Assembly (NCBI GenBank): GCA_017521985.1
Contig: JAFXAZ010000005.1
Location: 19,075-83,074, forward strand
Length of the DNA stretch: 64,000 nt
Direction of reading: 5' to 3'
Source: Lachnospiraceae bacterium
GTDB taxonomy: Bacteria > Bacillota > Clostridia > Lachnospirales > Lachnospiraceae
A model generated the notes under the pieces. That model saw only the letters and a list, made by a program, of their open reading frames with translations, did no database searches and had not been told where the DNA came from. A program made the translations under genes and the position numbers. How positions within the stretch are numbered: the stretch's first letter is position 1; each line of letters opens with the position of its first letter. Shown in pieces: positions 25,585 to 33,377 of this stretch.

Positions 25585-26310
25585 TTACGGTATGTTACCG
25601 GAGAGTATATCTGTGTACAATTCTTTTTTGTATTTGTAATAGGTATTTTTAGATAGTCCGGTAATCTTCATAACCTGCACATCCGTATTGCTGCCATCAA
25701 AATCTTTGGACAGCTCCCGGATCTGCTTTTTGGCAGGTTCTTTCTTTTTAACCTTAAGGGTAGCTCCCTGCTTTTGGCCGATTTGCTTTCCGTTGATGCG
25801 AGCGGTTTCAATTCCTTCTCTGGTACGTTGATGAAGATCGTCCACTTCTTTTTCTGCCTGCTCGAACGCAATTCGAATCTGCTGTTTGGCCAGATCCAGC
25901 GTAAACTTATTTAAGGCATCGATGATGCTGTTCATTAATTCGTCTGTAGCTTGATTACCGGTTTTGATTCTTAATTCAATCTGATTGTTCAAAGCCTGTT
26001 TGAAAACATCTGTATTGATATGTGGCTCCTGCAGGAAAACCAGAGTAATACCACGATAGAAGAGTTGCTCATATAATTCACAACCTTCATCCGCGTTTCT
26101 GCACATTCGGCTCACACTATCAAAGACAAAGGTATCATCGCTCTTAGCTCTGTTGATCAGCTGCTCAAAATCTTTTCTTCCTTTTAACTTGGTTCCAGTA
26201 TAAATTTCTTTAATAATGATAGCATTCGGGTATGCAGCTTTTATGTTTCTGATTTGCCGCTGCATATTTTGTTTTTGGGTACTGATTCTTACGATACCGT
26301 ATATTGCCAT
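25585..26310 (-). CDS. Serine recombinase (resolvase/invertase type)
   Basis: A 241-residue protein. The start at 26310 begins YGIVRISTQKQ, with the catalytic Ser near residue 9, and has AGGAAG upstream. A longer frame adds nothing. The SRMCRNADEG segment carries the conserved Arg residues of the catalytic domain. A long helix E and a C-terminal helix-turn-helix (VMKITGLSKNTYYKY) follow, as in small resolvases. It cuts and rejoins DNA at short paired sites. Three TTGCGACAT repeats just upstream of the gene are candidate sites. Confidence 0.9.
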   Translation of the reverse strand: MAIYGIVRISTQKQNMQRQIRNIKAAYPNAIIIKEIYTGTKLKGRKDFEQLINRAKSDDTFVFDSVSRMCRNADEGCELYEQLFYRGITLVFLQEPHINTDVFKQALNNQIELRIKTGNQATDELMNSIIDALNKFTLDLAKQQIRIAFEQAEKEVDDLHQRTREGIETARINGKQIGQKQGATLKVKKKEPAKKQIRELSKDFDGSNTDVQVMKITGLSKNTYYKYKKELYTDILSGNIP

Positions 26311-26351
26311 GATTTTTCTTCCTTTCGTATTAAATTTAGCCATCGTCAAAA

Positions 26352-26432
26352 TTGCGACATATGTAAGCGTTGATTATTTGTGTTACAGAACAACTTTTGC
26401 GACATTTTGTGGGAATATTAAATTTGCGACAT
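26352..26432. repeat. Three direct TTGCGACAT repeats, candidate recombination site
   Basis: The 9-mer TTGCGACAT occurs at 26352-26360, 26397-26405 and 26424-26432, spaced 45 and 27 bases apart, in the short gap upstream of the serine recombinase. A second motif, ACACAAA on the minus strand, accompanies two of them. Resolvase res sites have similar spaced subsites next to the recombinase gene. Confidence 0.5.
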
Positions 26433-26472
26433 TTTTTTGTGTTAGAAGATATCGGAGTAAAGAACCATGGCG

Positions 26473-26793
26473 TCACTTCAAAAAATTTTCAACAATCTCG
26501 CCATTGAGTTTTGCCACAGAATAGATTACGTCATCCATACTGTATGATTCCTTTAAGACAGGCCCGGAACCATATCCGTCCGGAACAATTGTGCTTGATA
26601 GTATGGCGTATGAATTATTAACACCTTTATTGATATATTCTTTTGCCTCTGTGATTGCTTTGCATTTCTTCCTTATATAATGCTGGTCTTCATCATAGAA
26701 ACCATATTCTTTGTTATAAACCGATGAATAGGATTCAAATTCTTCATCAGCTTCCGTTAATAAAACTCCCACTTCTAATAGGTACGTATTCAT
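26473..26793 (-). CDS. Unknown acidic small protein
   Basis: A 106-residue protein with ATG at 26793 preceded by a G-rich GGGGGGAA site. It is rich in Glu, Asp and Tyr, with EVGVLLTEADEEFESYSSVY near the start and a helical middle with Lys residues. No domain is recognised. It belongs to the leftward operon that carries ligA and precedes the recombinase. Confidence 0.6.
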   Translation of the reverse strand: MNTYLLEVGVLLTEADEEFESYSSVYNKEYGFYDEDQHYIRKKCKAITEAKEYINKGVNNSYAILSSTIVPDGYGSGPVLKESYSMDDVIYSVAKLNGEIVENFLK

Positions 26794-26813
26794 ATTTTTT
26801 CCCCCCGTTTGCA

Positions 26814-27626
26814 CTATGTATCCCACCGACACCAATATTTCATATTCCGATCATTTTCAAAACCAAGCTCACACAGTTTTTCATATTGTCTTTTGGTAAT
26901 ATACGAACCAACGGTGGATTCTTGCTTGCAGAAGTAGGGATATGACTCATCTCTGTTTTCGTATGTGTAAGGTGCTGGTCTGGAAATTTTAACATACCCC
27001 TGCTTTTCTAATTCATTTTCCGGATTATAGGTGTCCAACCCCAATTCCTTACAGATGGCTGCAGCACAGTGGTAGTGGCCCTCAAAACCACATGCAAAAG
27101 TATTTCCAGCCCGGTCAATCCATCCATACTTAAATTTGTCGGAGTTCTTTGGATACATCTGTTCGCGAGTTAAAGGTTCCTCATCTTCAGGGATCTCAAT
27201 AATTTCTACGAATCCATCTTTTAGATCGTATTCCAGTATAAAAGAGGTATAACCACCAACACGATTTACGGTGACAGGCAGAGAATCTACCTTAATATAA
27301 TGTAGTCCTGCATGGCGGACTGCGTAGATGTTGTCAAAATATAATTTTGCGTACAGGCCAACTTTAGTGCGATAGATAGCATATTTCTGGTAATGGAAAT
27401 CTTTACGCATGATCTGGTAGAAAGCGTCTCGTCTTTTGCTGCGATAATCACATTCCCAACCAATACGACGAAGTTTGCGAATTAATTCTTTATTTCCTTT
27501 TAGTGGGAAAGTAACCCTGACTTCGGTAATTTTGTCATTAGAGCTTCCTACACCGGAGATAGATAATTCAGGAGCTACTTCTTGAAGTATTTGTTGTTCT
27601 TTTTGTACGAGAGGATCGTTGATCAT
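26814..27626 (-). CDS. Unknown 270-residue protein
   Basis: The start at 27626 has AAAGGAAC upstream and overlaps the end of the previous gene in the operon by 59 bases. The first 120 residues look like an alpha-beta domain (VRVTFPLKGNKELIRKLRRI). The C-terminal part contains CGFEGHYHCAAAICKELGL, which resembles the helix and His/Cys arrangement of small metal or nucleotide-binding proteins, but no family is recognised. It is soluble and of unknown role. Confidence 0.6.
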   Translation of the reverse strand: MINDPLVQKEQQILQEVAPELSISGVGSSNDKITEVRVTFPLKGNKELIRKLRRIGWECDYRSKRRDAFYQIMRKDFHYQKYAIYRTKVGLYAKLYFDNIYAVRHAGLHYIKVDSLPVTVNRVGGYTSFILEYDLKDGFVEIIEIPEDEEPLTREQMYPKNSDKFKYGWIDRAGNTFACGFEGHYHCAAAICKELGLDTYNPENELEKQGYVKISRPAPYTYENRDESYPYFCKQESTVGSYITKRQYEKLCELGFENDRNMKYWCRWDT

Positions 27627-27819
27627 AATTGTTCCTTTCTGGCATGAGCCGTTTTGATTTTTTGTGGGTTGCAAATGAGGAGCTTGAAGCCATTGCTGCA
27701 GCTCTTAGTTCTTTTGGCGAATATCCCATGAGTTCAACATGCAGATATTCACCACATTCCTCATAGGTTTCTGCTTCGATAATTAGCTGATCTCTTGTGA
27801 AGTTTGAAAGTTGTTGCAT
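27568..27819 (-). CDS. Unknown 83-residue protein
   Basis: The start at 27819 has a perfect GGAGGTG nine bases upstream, so translation is likely. The N-terminal half is acidic and helical (EAETYEECGEYLHVELMGYS) and the C-terminal tail is rich in Lys, Arg and Ser. It overlaps the next gene by 59 bases in another frame, so the basic tail may simply be what the overlap allows. Function unknown. Confidence 0.55.
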   Translation of the reverse strand: MQQLSNFTRDQLIIEAETYEECGEYLHVELMGYSPKELRAAAMASSSSFATHKKSKRLMPERNNYDQRSSRTKRTTNTSRSSS

Positions 27820-27837
27820 GATTGTACACCTCCGTGT

Positions 27838-27999
27838 CTATGAAAGTTTTTCGATGTTTCTCAGAATACATTCTTTGCATCCGGCTTCCCTGAAACCGAC
27901 ACATTCCTGATCAAAGTTGATGCCGCAATCATCTGAGAAAGGGCACCAGTGGAAATGATGCAGAATGAATTCTATCAGTATTTGTTCTGTGTTACTCAT
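27838..27999 (-). CDS. Small Cys/His-rich protein
   Basis: A 53-residue frame from ATG 27999 to TAG 27838 with GGAGGTATTC upstream of the start. It has CPFSDDCG, a central Cys and CKECILRNI with HHFHW before them, which suggests a metal-binding fold. It lies in line with its neighbours in the leftward operon. Function unknown. Confidence 0.6.
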   Translation of the reverse strand: MSNTEQILIEFILHHFHWCPFSDDCGINFDQECVGFREAGCKECILRNIEKLS

Positions 28000-28028
28000 G
28001 AATACCTCCATGGTTTGAATTTCTTATA

Positions 28029-28064
28029 AATAGAAGAAGCCGCTTCCAAAAAGAAAGCAGCTTC
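28029..28064 (-). terminator. Terminator-like hairpin inside the leftward operon
   Basis: AGAAGCCGCTTC at about 28032-28043 pairs with GAAAGCAGCTTCT at about 28052-28064. On the minus strand it is followed by a weak T-rich stretch. It lies between the 40-residue membrane gene and the 53-residue gene. Confidence 0.45.
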
Positions 28065-28083
28065 TCCGGCTGTTATGTGGATG

Positions 28084-28206
28084 CTATAGCAATCCGGTTA
28101 TTATATACAATATGGCGTAGATGCCTGCAGTTGCCAAGACCATTTCTACAATACCATGTTTTCTCATCAGAAAGATGCTAATGAGAAGGGAGAGTAGTAG
28201 TTTCAT
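28084..28206 (-). CDS. 40-residue membrane peptide
   Basis: The frame runs from ATG 28206 to TAG 28084 with GAAAGGATTG upstream. It has two hydrophobic stretches separated by MRKHG (LLLSLLISIFL and MVLATAGIYAILYII). This suggests a small membrane hairpin. Function unknown. The placement between other small genes in the same operon supports expression. Confidence 0.5.
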   Translation of the reverse strand: MKLLLSLLISIFLMRKHGIVEMVLATAGIYAILYIITGLL

Positions 28207-28242
28207 AGAATCAATCCTTTCTGTCGTTATGCAGCTTTGAAA

Positions 28243-28509
28243 TTACTCACATTTTTGCAGTATTTCATGAACATCTTCTTTTAAAGTGATATGTAATTCG
28301 GCAAAATCTTTGAGCCCTTGCAAATATGCAATCTGGATCACTCTGGAAACATATTTGTTTACTGCAAATTCCAAATCGTGATAGAGCTCTGCAGGACATT
28401 TTTCCATCATTTCATAAAGGTTGTCATCGAGATCTTTCAGTTGCTTATCATTTTTAAATGCATGATGGCAGCTCAAAACGTCGCTATCCATAATTTGTTG
28501 GATCAACAT
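28243..28509 (-). CDS. Unknown 88-residue helical protein
   Basis: ATG 28509 has GGAGGAAT upstream, which decides the start over a longer frame from 28698. The protein is predicted all-helical (DDNLYEMMEKCPAELYHDL and AYLQGLKDFAELHITLKEDV). Small four-helix proteins of this kind often occur in phage and conjugative elements. No family is recognised. It starts four bases after the stop of the upstream gene. Confidence 0.6.
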   Translation of the reverse strand: MLIQQIMDSDVLSCHHAFKNDKQLKDLDDNLYEMMEKCPAELYHDLEFAVNKYVSRVIQIAYLQGLKDFAELHITLKEDVHEILQKCE

Positions 28510-28513
28510 GATC

Positions 28514-28957
28514 TTATTCCTCCTCCCTGTACTCATCCAAAGATATCTGCTTATCCTCACCGGGAATACCGTTCCATGAATTGACATTGCATTCAAGTCG
28601 ATAGCCATGCAGTTCATGGGAATGACCACAATTTGTGGGAACCATATACCATACCGGCAGCTCAAGCAATTCCTTTGGGATTTCTTTATCCAGAACACCC
28701 CGTAATCCGATACGGTTTGGCGGAAGATTAGGAAGCTGACAGTGTTGAATAATACGGTTTATGAATAACGTACTCATGCTGGAAGTACCATACACATCGC
28801 CACATTCTGCTTCATAACGGAAGCGTTCAGAACGTCCCGGCTTTACATCACGTCCGATACAGTATCGCATGATGTATTTCGAGGTAGAAGCATCTCTGAC
28901 TATGATATCTAATTGGTCTATATTCCAATCCGCTTGTATGATGTCATTGATAGTCAT
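28514..28957 (-). CDS. Unknown 147-residue protein
   Basis: The start at 28957 has AAAGGAAAGG upstream. The sequence suggests a beta-rich N-terminus (DIIVRDASTSKYIMRYCIGR) and ends in an acidic tail. No domain is recognised. Its leader contains the cloverleaf-like sequence at 28992-29064. It is part of the ligA operon. Confidence 0.6.
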   Translation of the reverse strand: MTINDIIQADWNIDQLDIIVRDASTSKYIMRYCIGRDVKPGRSERFRYEAECGDVYGTSSMSTLFINRIIQHCQLPNLPPNRIGLRGVLDKEIPKELLELPVWYMVPTNCGHSHELHGYRLECNVNSWNGIPGEDKQISLDEYREEE

Positions 28958-28991
28958 ATGAACCTTTCCTTTCCTTAATATTTATTAGAAT

Positions 28992-29064
28992 GTGGAGTTT
29001 TGCACCATGCACGAGCAGGAGTCGAACCTGTTCGTTCGAGGACTCGAACCTCTCTGCACTCCAC
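28992..29064 (-). ncRNA. 73-nt cloverleaf-like, tRNA-like sequence
   Basis: On the minus strand the outer arms GTGGAGT and ACTCCAC form a 7-bp stem closing exactly 73 nt. Inside are three hairpins: GAGG-TTCGAGT-CCTC (29038-29052), CAGG-TTCGACT-CCTG (29016-29030), and TGCA-TGG-TGCA close to the 3' side. The first two loops look like tRNA T-loops (TTCRANY) but occupy the D and anticodon positions. The 3' arm has no T-loop, so this is not a standard tRNA. It lies in a 127-base gap between two genes of the same operon. Confidence 0.4.
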
Positions 29065-29084
29065 GGGATTCCCGGAACCCCTGT

Positions 29085-29237
29085 TTAATCTCCGTATCCG
29101 GCATCGTAAAGAGAATTGTAAAGATTTGCCATGTCGGAATATACTTCATTCTCTTCATCAGTACAGTCGTCCAGAGATGGAGCCATGTTTAACAGCGTTG
29201 CTATTTCCTGATATAAGTTCTTTAATCGTTCTTCCAT
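29085..29237 (-). CDS. Unknown 50-residue acidic protein
   Basis: The frame from ATG 29237 to TAA 29085 encodes MEERLKNLYQEIATLLNMAP and a further 30 acidic, Tyr-rich residues. The upstream site is only GGGG, so translation may depend on the ligase gene 31 bases before it. Predicted helical. Function unknown. Confidence 0.5.
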   Translation of the reverse strand: MEERLKNLYQEIATLLNMAPSLDDCTDEENEVYSDMANLYNSLYDAGYGD

Positions 29238-29268
29238 GTGATACCCCACTAATGAATGAAACAGATGA

Positions 29269-31281
29269 TCACGCAGAAATCATATCAATAAATTGCTGCT
29301 CTGTCAGAATGGTAATTCCAAGCTCCTGTGCTTTGGCAAGCTTACTTCCGGCTTTCTCTCCACAAATGAGATAGTCTGTTTTCTTTGTTACGGAACTACC
29401 AGCGATGGCGCCTAAGCTGATGATCTTGCTGTTAATGCCGTCACGGGTAAAGTGCTCTAATTTTCCTGTTGCAACGATAGTGCAGCCTGCAAATGGGTTA
29501 TTCTTGTTTTCTGTCATGATATTTTCCTCTTTTCTTTCTGTAAAATGTAATTCTTTCTGTAAAGTACGCCACAATAAAATATGGTCTGAGTTATGAAACC
29601 ACTCATGGATATTGTCACGCATGGTTTCGCCGATATCCTGTAAGCGAGTAAAATCAAAACGATCCATTGCTGCCAATTCAAATGCTCTTAGATCTTCATG
29701 GAAATATTTTTCTATTTCCCGGCTGGCTGTTCTGCCGATAAGGGGAATATCCATGGCAACCAGGTACCTTGCGAAAGTGGTATTTCGGCTTTCATTGATA
29801 GCTGACTGTAAGTTCTCGTATGATTTTTCGCCAAAACCTTCCAATGCAATGATCTCTTCACGATAACGATCCAGACGATAAAGATCCTGATATTTTTGCA
29901 AGAATCCCAGTTCTATCAATCTGGAAAGAGTGCCTTCTGATAGTCCACGAATGTTCATGGCTTTCTTTTCCGTAAAGTGAACGAAACGCTGAAGTATCTG
30001 GCGGCTGCAGTTTGGATTATCACAGTGAAGGGTTTCAACAAGACGATCTTTTTCTGCCATGCGGGAGTATATCCTGGTGGGTTCTCCGCAGCATGGACAG
30101 TATTGTGGGATCATGTTCTGATAGTTTCCACGATCAAGATTTTCTTCGATATGTGGGATGATCATGTTACGTTTGGAGACCAGTATCCTACAACCGGGAT
30201 ACAGTTCAAGATTTTTGATAAAGCTCAGATTATGAAGACTTGCTCTGGATACTTCGCATCCATCAATTTCGATTGTGTCGAAGATGGCTACCGGAGCGAT
30301 TTCACCGGTACGTCCCGTTTGCCATTCGATAGAGCGGAAGACGGTTTCATAGGCATCATCTTCAAATTTAAAAGCAATTCCGTAATTATAATGGTGTCCG
30401 GTACGGCCCAAGCTTTTTGAGTATGAGATACTTTCAAAGCGAAGGACCATTCCATCAATAGGGATATCAGATCTTTCCGCCAGATAGGTCAGAAGATGAA
30501 TCTGTGCGTCCAGATCAGACTCAGATACTTCTGGTTGGTCTACAGGAAGGAAGGGGCAGATATCAAATCCAAGATCTTTAAGCCTCATGAGCTTTGTGTA
30601 AAGACTATCTTGAGGACCGGTATCATCATCCAAACCTTCTAATACATTAAAAGCATAGAAACTGACATTTCGTTCTTTACAGGTTTCAGAATTGAAGCAG
30701 CGAATGGATCCGGAAGCAAGATTTCTGGCATTGCGGTAGGGCTTACCATCACTCCCTGTTAGTGTATTCTTCAGGTGTTCAAAGTCTTTTTTGTGTATGA
30801 AGCCTTCCCCGGTTACTATAAGACGTTGCTTGTAGGGGATGGTCATAGGAACATTTTGAAAAGACGATACATTATGCGTGATGTCTTCTCCTTCCACTCC
30901 ATCACCTCTGGTGGATCCTTCTACCAATATGCCGTTTTCATAGACCAGCTTGACTGTAAGGCCATCCAGCTTCAGCATAAGTAATGCCGGATTTCCTTTT
31001 AAGAAGCGGCAAAGTTCTCTTAAGGATTTTGTTTTATCCAGTGAAAGCAGTGGTATAGGATGATTTACTTTATTTAAACTGCTTACAACCTTGTAACCAA
31101 CAGTCTGAGTGGGAGAGTTGCTTAGAATAATTCCGGTTGTATCCTCCAAACGTTTTAGTTCGTCAAACAGGTGATCGTACACCGCATCAGATACGCTGGG
31201 AGCATTTTCGTTGTAATATTCATGGCGGTAACGATTGAGTTTGTTCACCAGCTCATGAATACGTTCTGCATTAAGATTCAT
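29269..31281 (-). CDS. ligA: NAD-dependent DNA ligase
   Basis: A 670-residue protein of normal LigA length. ATG 31281 has GAGGAAAAC upstream. The order is: an Ia-like start with HEYYNENAPSVSDAVYD, the nucleotidyltransferase KxDG motif (MLKLDGLTVKL) with the Lys that takes AMP, the OB fold, a four-Cys zinc finger (CPCCGEP and CDNPNC), helix-hairpin-helix repeats and a C-terminal BRCT domain (GCTIVATGKLEHFTRDG, DYLICGEKAGSKL). It seals nicks using NAD. Being in an operon of unknown small genes, it is probably an accessory copy in addition to a chromosomal ligA. Confidence 0.92.
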   Translation of the reverse strand: MNLNAERIHELVNKLNRYRHEYYNENAPSVSDAVYDHLFDELKRLEDTTGIILSNSPTQTVGYKVVSSLNKVNHPIPLLSLDKTKSLRELCRFLKGNPALLMLKLDGLTVKLVYENGILVEGSTRGDGVEGEDITHNVSSFQNVPMTIPYKQRLIVTGEGFIHKKDFEHLKNTLTGSDGKPYRNARNLASGSIRCFNSETCKERNVSFYAFNVLEGLDDDTGPQDSLYTKLMRLKDLGFDICPFLPVDQPEVSESDLDAQIHLLTYLAERSDIPIDGMVLRFESISYSKSLGRTGHHYNYGIAFKFEDDAYETVFRSIEWQTGRTGEIAPVAIFDTIEIDGCEVSRASLHNLSFIKNLELYPGCRILVSKRNMIIPHIEENLDRGNYQNMIPQYCPCCGEPTRIYSRMAEKDRLVETLHCDNPNCSRQILQRFVHFTEKKAMNIRGLSEGTLSRLIELGFLQKYQDLYRLDRYREEIIALEGFGEKSYENLQSAINESRNTTFARYLVAMDIPLIGRTASREIEKYFHEDLRAFELAAMDRFDFTRLQDIGETMRDNIHEWFHNSDHILLWRTLQKELHFTERKEENIMTENKNNPFAGCTIVATGKLEHFTRDGINSKIISLGAIAGSSVTKKTDYLICGEKAGSKLAKAQELGITILTEQQFIDMISA

Positions 31282-31339
31282 GTTTTCCTCCTTATGTGTG
31301 GAATGCATTATTGTTTTCAGTACTTAGGATGTGATTTGA

Positions 31340-31723
31340 CTACATGGACTTTTGCTCATTTATTTCCATTAGCCATAAAACATCCGTGTCCGGTAATTCA
31401 GCTACCCATGTACATTGCAGAGCTCTTTCTAATAGTGCTCTGGGCATCAGCATTCCGATTGATTTAACTACGGTTTCATTGTCTTCTGGATATGGGCATG
31501 TATCATCTCGCATTTCATCATTTATGTCCAGAATGTCTAATAAAAATTCGAGTTCTGAAATCGGCATTTCATAGTCTGTGAAGTGGATAAGCCAGTAGTC
31601 ATAGGTTTCTCTGGTTGCCACACATTCAATGTCTTTTCCTAGAATCTTCTTTAGTTCGCCTTTTATGGCAGCACCAACTTCCGGCCATGTGATTTTTAGT
31701 GCAGATATTTCTTGACCTATCAT
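31340..31723 (-). CDS. Unknown 127-residue protein, first gene of the ligA operon
   Basis: The start at 31723 has AAAGGAGTG upstream. The protein appears alpha-beta and soluble, with VGAAIKGELKKILGKDIECV and an acidic middle, and ends in WLMEINEQKSM. No domain is recognised. It is the first gene after the promoter at 31985-32013 and the two leader terminators. Confidence 0.65.
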   Translation of the reverse strand: MIGQEISALKITWPEVGAAIKGELKKILGKDIECVATRETYDYWLIHFTDYEMPISELEFLLDILDINDEMRDDTCPYPEDNETVVKSIGMLMPRALLERALQCTWVAELPDTDVLWLMEINEQKSM

Positions 31724-31799
31724 GATTTTTTCTCACTCCTTTATTATAGATTGTTATTGATGTGTGCGGTAATCTGTATAACCTCCTTTCCCATTGCAT

Positions 31800-31850
31800 A
31801 AAAAAAGCAGGCATTATGAAGGATAGTAGTATCCCTGATAATTCCTGCTT
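31800..31850 (-). terminator. Second leader terminator of the ligA operon
   Basis: A 21-bp stem with two mismatches, arms at 31830-31850 and 31805-31825 around a 4-base loop, followed on the minus strand by a run of Ts. It lies between the promoter and the first gene. Confidence 0.85.
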
Positions 31851-31872
31851 GCGTACAGCATTTGCTGCAAAT

Positions 31873-31919
31873 AAAAAAGCCAGAGAGCATAGAGTCATAA
31901 GGACTCTATACATTCTGAC
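31873..31919 (-). terminator. First leader terminator of the ligA operon
   Basis: An 18-bp stem with a two-base internal bulge, arms at 31902-31919 and 31879-31896, followed on the minus strand by T6. A short frame, TTG start at 31938 to TAG at 31906 (MFKFVRSQNV), runs into its left arm. AAAGGAAA precedes that frame. Confidence 0.85.
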
Positions 31920-31984
31920 TTCGTACAAACTTAAACAACGTGTGATTTCCTTTCGGAATGTAGCACAAATCTAATAACATAGTT

Positions 31985-32013
31985 ATTATAACACAATATA
32001 TAGATTTTGTCAA
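31985..32013 (-). promoter_or_regulatory. Sigma-70 promoter of the ligA operon
   Basis: On the minus strand TTGACA (32008-32013) and TATAAT (31985-31990) are separated by 17 bases and match the consensus exactly. The spacer contains ATATATTGTG, also present in the ssb promoter. The leader motif CACACGTTGTTTAAG follows at 31930-31944. The rest of 31724-32272 holds only these leader elements and the upstream region of the XRE gene. Confidence 0.9.
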
Positions 32014-32272
32014 ATGGATAACCACTATATATTGATGTTTAGCAGACGGGGTGAGATGAATAATATTATGATTGATTAAAATAACCGTATCTGTATTAAT
32101 AAGGATTGAGGTCTTACAGGTATTGTTTCAAGTATCAAAAATTCATTTGAAGAAGAAAAATCATAATAAATAATCAAAATATACTTGACTCTACGGTTCG
32201 TTTGTTTATTTTTCAAACCAAATAATGTATCATCATATCATAACAGTAGAAAGGAGTAAAAGTTTTATTTAT

Positions 32273-33166
32273 ATGAATCAAGAAAAAATAGGAAAATTTA
32301 TAGCAGAATTAAGAAAAGAAAAAAATATGACTCAACTTGATTTGGCTAAGAAGTTGGGAGTAACGGACCGAGCTATCTCCAAATGGGAAAATGGCAGAGG
32401 TATGCCAGAGATTTCTATAATCAAACCTTTATGTGAAGAACTTTCAATAACAATAAATGAGTTATTCTGCGGAGAAAAAATAGTAGAGACTGAATTTTCA
32501 GAAAAAGCAGAAGAAAATATTGTAAACACATTAGAATATACAAAAACTGAGATCAAGAAAACAAAAAAAATATTTTCAGCTGTTTTTGTAGGTGTTGTTG
32601 GAATAATTATAATATTAATAATCTGCTTCATAATTGATGTTAATAGAATGAGTAATGACAAGCCTATCGTTTTTAGCACATGGGGATTTGATTATTTTCC
32701 ACCTATTGATTTAAAATATGAAAAAATCGAATATACTATAAAGGAATATTTAGAAAAACAAGGAGATATTGAGGAAAAGCATGAAGAAGGCGTTAAAACC
32801 TTTATTGCCTTCAAAACATATCTAATTGAGGAAGCAGAAGATAATCAGTTTAATGTTTATATGTGGGTATTAGCAGAACAATGCTATTTAGATAAAACGG
32901 ATATTAAAAATTATGGAAGCTATTCGATTCCTTTTAAAATAACTGTAAAGAAACAGGAACGAATTGATAAATATAGTGTTATTGAATCCAAATATCCGAG
33001 AGATGGCGCCTACTATGTTGAAGATATAGATAACTTATTTCCATCATCAGTCATTAAGGAAATGAAAAAACTTCATAAGGATGGAACATTTGAAAGAATG
33101 CAACTTGATATTGAGGAACAAGTTCAACTATACTTTCACAAAGAATATTATCCATTCAGATATTAA
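32273..33166 (+). CDS. XRE regulator with membrane helix and outer domain
   Basis: A 297-residue protein. Residues 1-65 form a Cro/C1 helix-turn-helix (MTQLDLAKKLGVTDRAISKW). A Lys-rich linker, one membrane helix (about residues 100-125, GVVGIIIILIICFII) and a 170-residue outer domain follow. ATG 32273 is the natural domain start, though AAAGGAG lies 16 bases upstream, a long gap. This layout suggests sensing outside the cell linked to gene control. The region is AT-richer than its neighbours, a sign of transfer. Ligand unknown. Confidence 0.75.
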   Translation: MNQEKIGKFIAELRKEKNMTQLDLAKKLGVTDRAISKWENGRGMPEISIIKPLCEELSITINELFCGEKIVETEFSEKAEENIVNTLEYTKTEIKKTKKIFSAVFVGVVGIIIILIICFIIDVNRMSNDKPIVFSTWGFDYFPPIDLKYEKIEYTIKEYLEKQGDIEEKHEEGVKTFIAFKTYLIEEAEDNQFNVYMWVLAEQCYLDKTDIKNYGSYSIPFKITVKKQERIDKYSVIESKYPRDGAYYVEDIDNLFPSSVIKEMKKLHKDGTFERMQLDIEEQVQLYFHKEYYPFRY

Positions 33167-33296
33167 ATTTATGAACTATATACGTAAAAACAGGTAAATA
33201 ATTATAATCTATTGCTTTTTTACACCCAAATTCAGCGAAAGGAAAAATAATTCTCCCCCCCTTTTTTTTTGATTTTTGGACTGATTTGGACAATAA

Positions 33297-33333
33297 ACGA
33301 TCTCCTTTCGTCGTTATGACAGAAGGAGATCGT
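33297..33333. terminator. Bidirectional terminator
   Basis: A perfect 11-bp stem, ACGATCTCCTT at 33297-33307 and AAGGAGATCGT at 33323-33333, between convergent genes. Confidence 0.65.
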
Positions 33334-33377
33334 ATTCATATACCGTAAGGCAATATCGTTTTTGTATGATTTCTGCT

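Noticed and set aside
28992-29064. A genuine tRNA gene
   Set aside because: Size and outer stem fit, but the 3' arm has no T-loop, the D-loop GG is absent and the inner stems are only four pairs. It is kept only as tRNA-like.
28992-29374. Rightward frames with GVEP-like sequence
   Set aside because: They are the complement of tRNA-like T-loops and of the small 29085 gene, with no ribosome site. GVEP-type proteins are a known artefact of tRNA-like DNA.
31626-31928. 100-residue leftward frame across the ligA leader
   Set aside because: It starts inside a terminator stem, has no ribosome site and overlaps the real gene at 31723. It may reflect leader translation but is not a protein gene.
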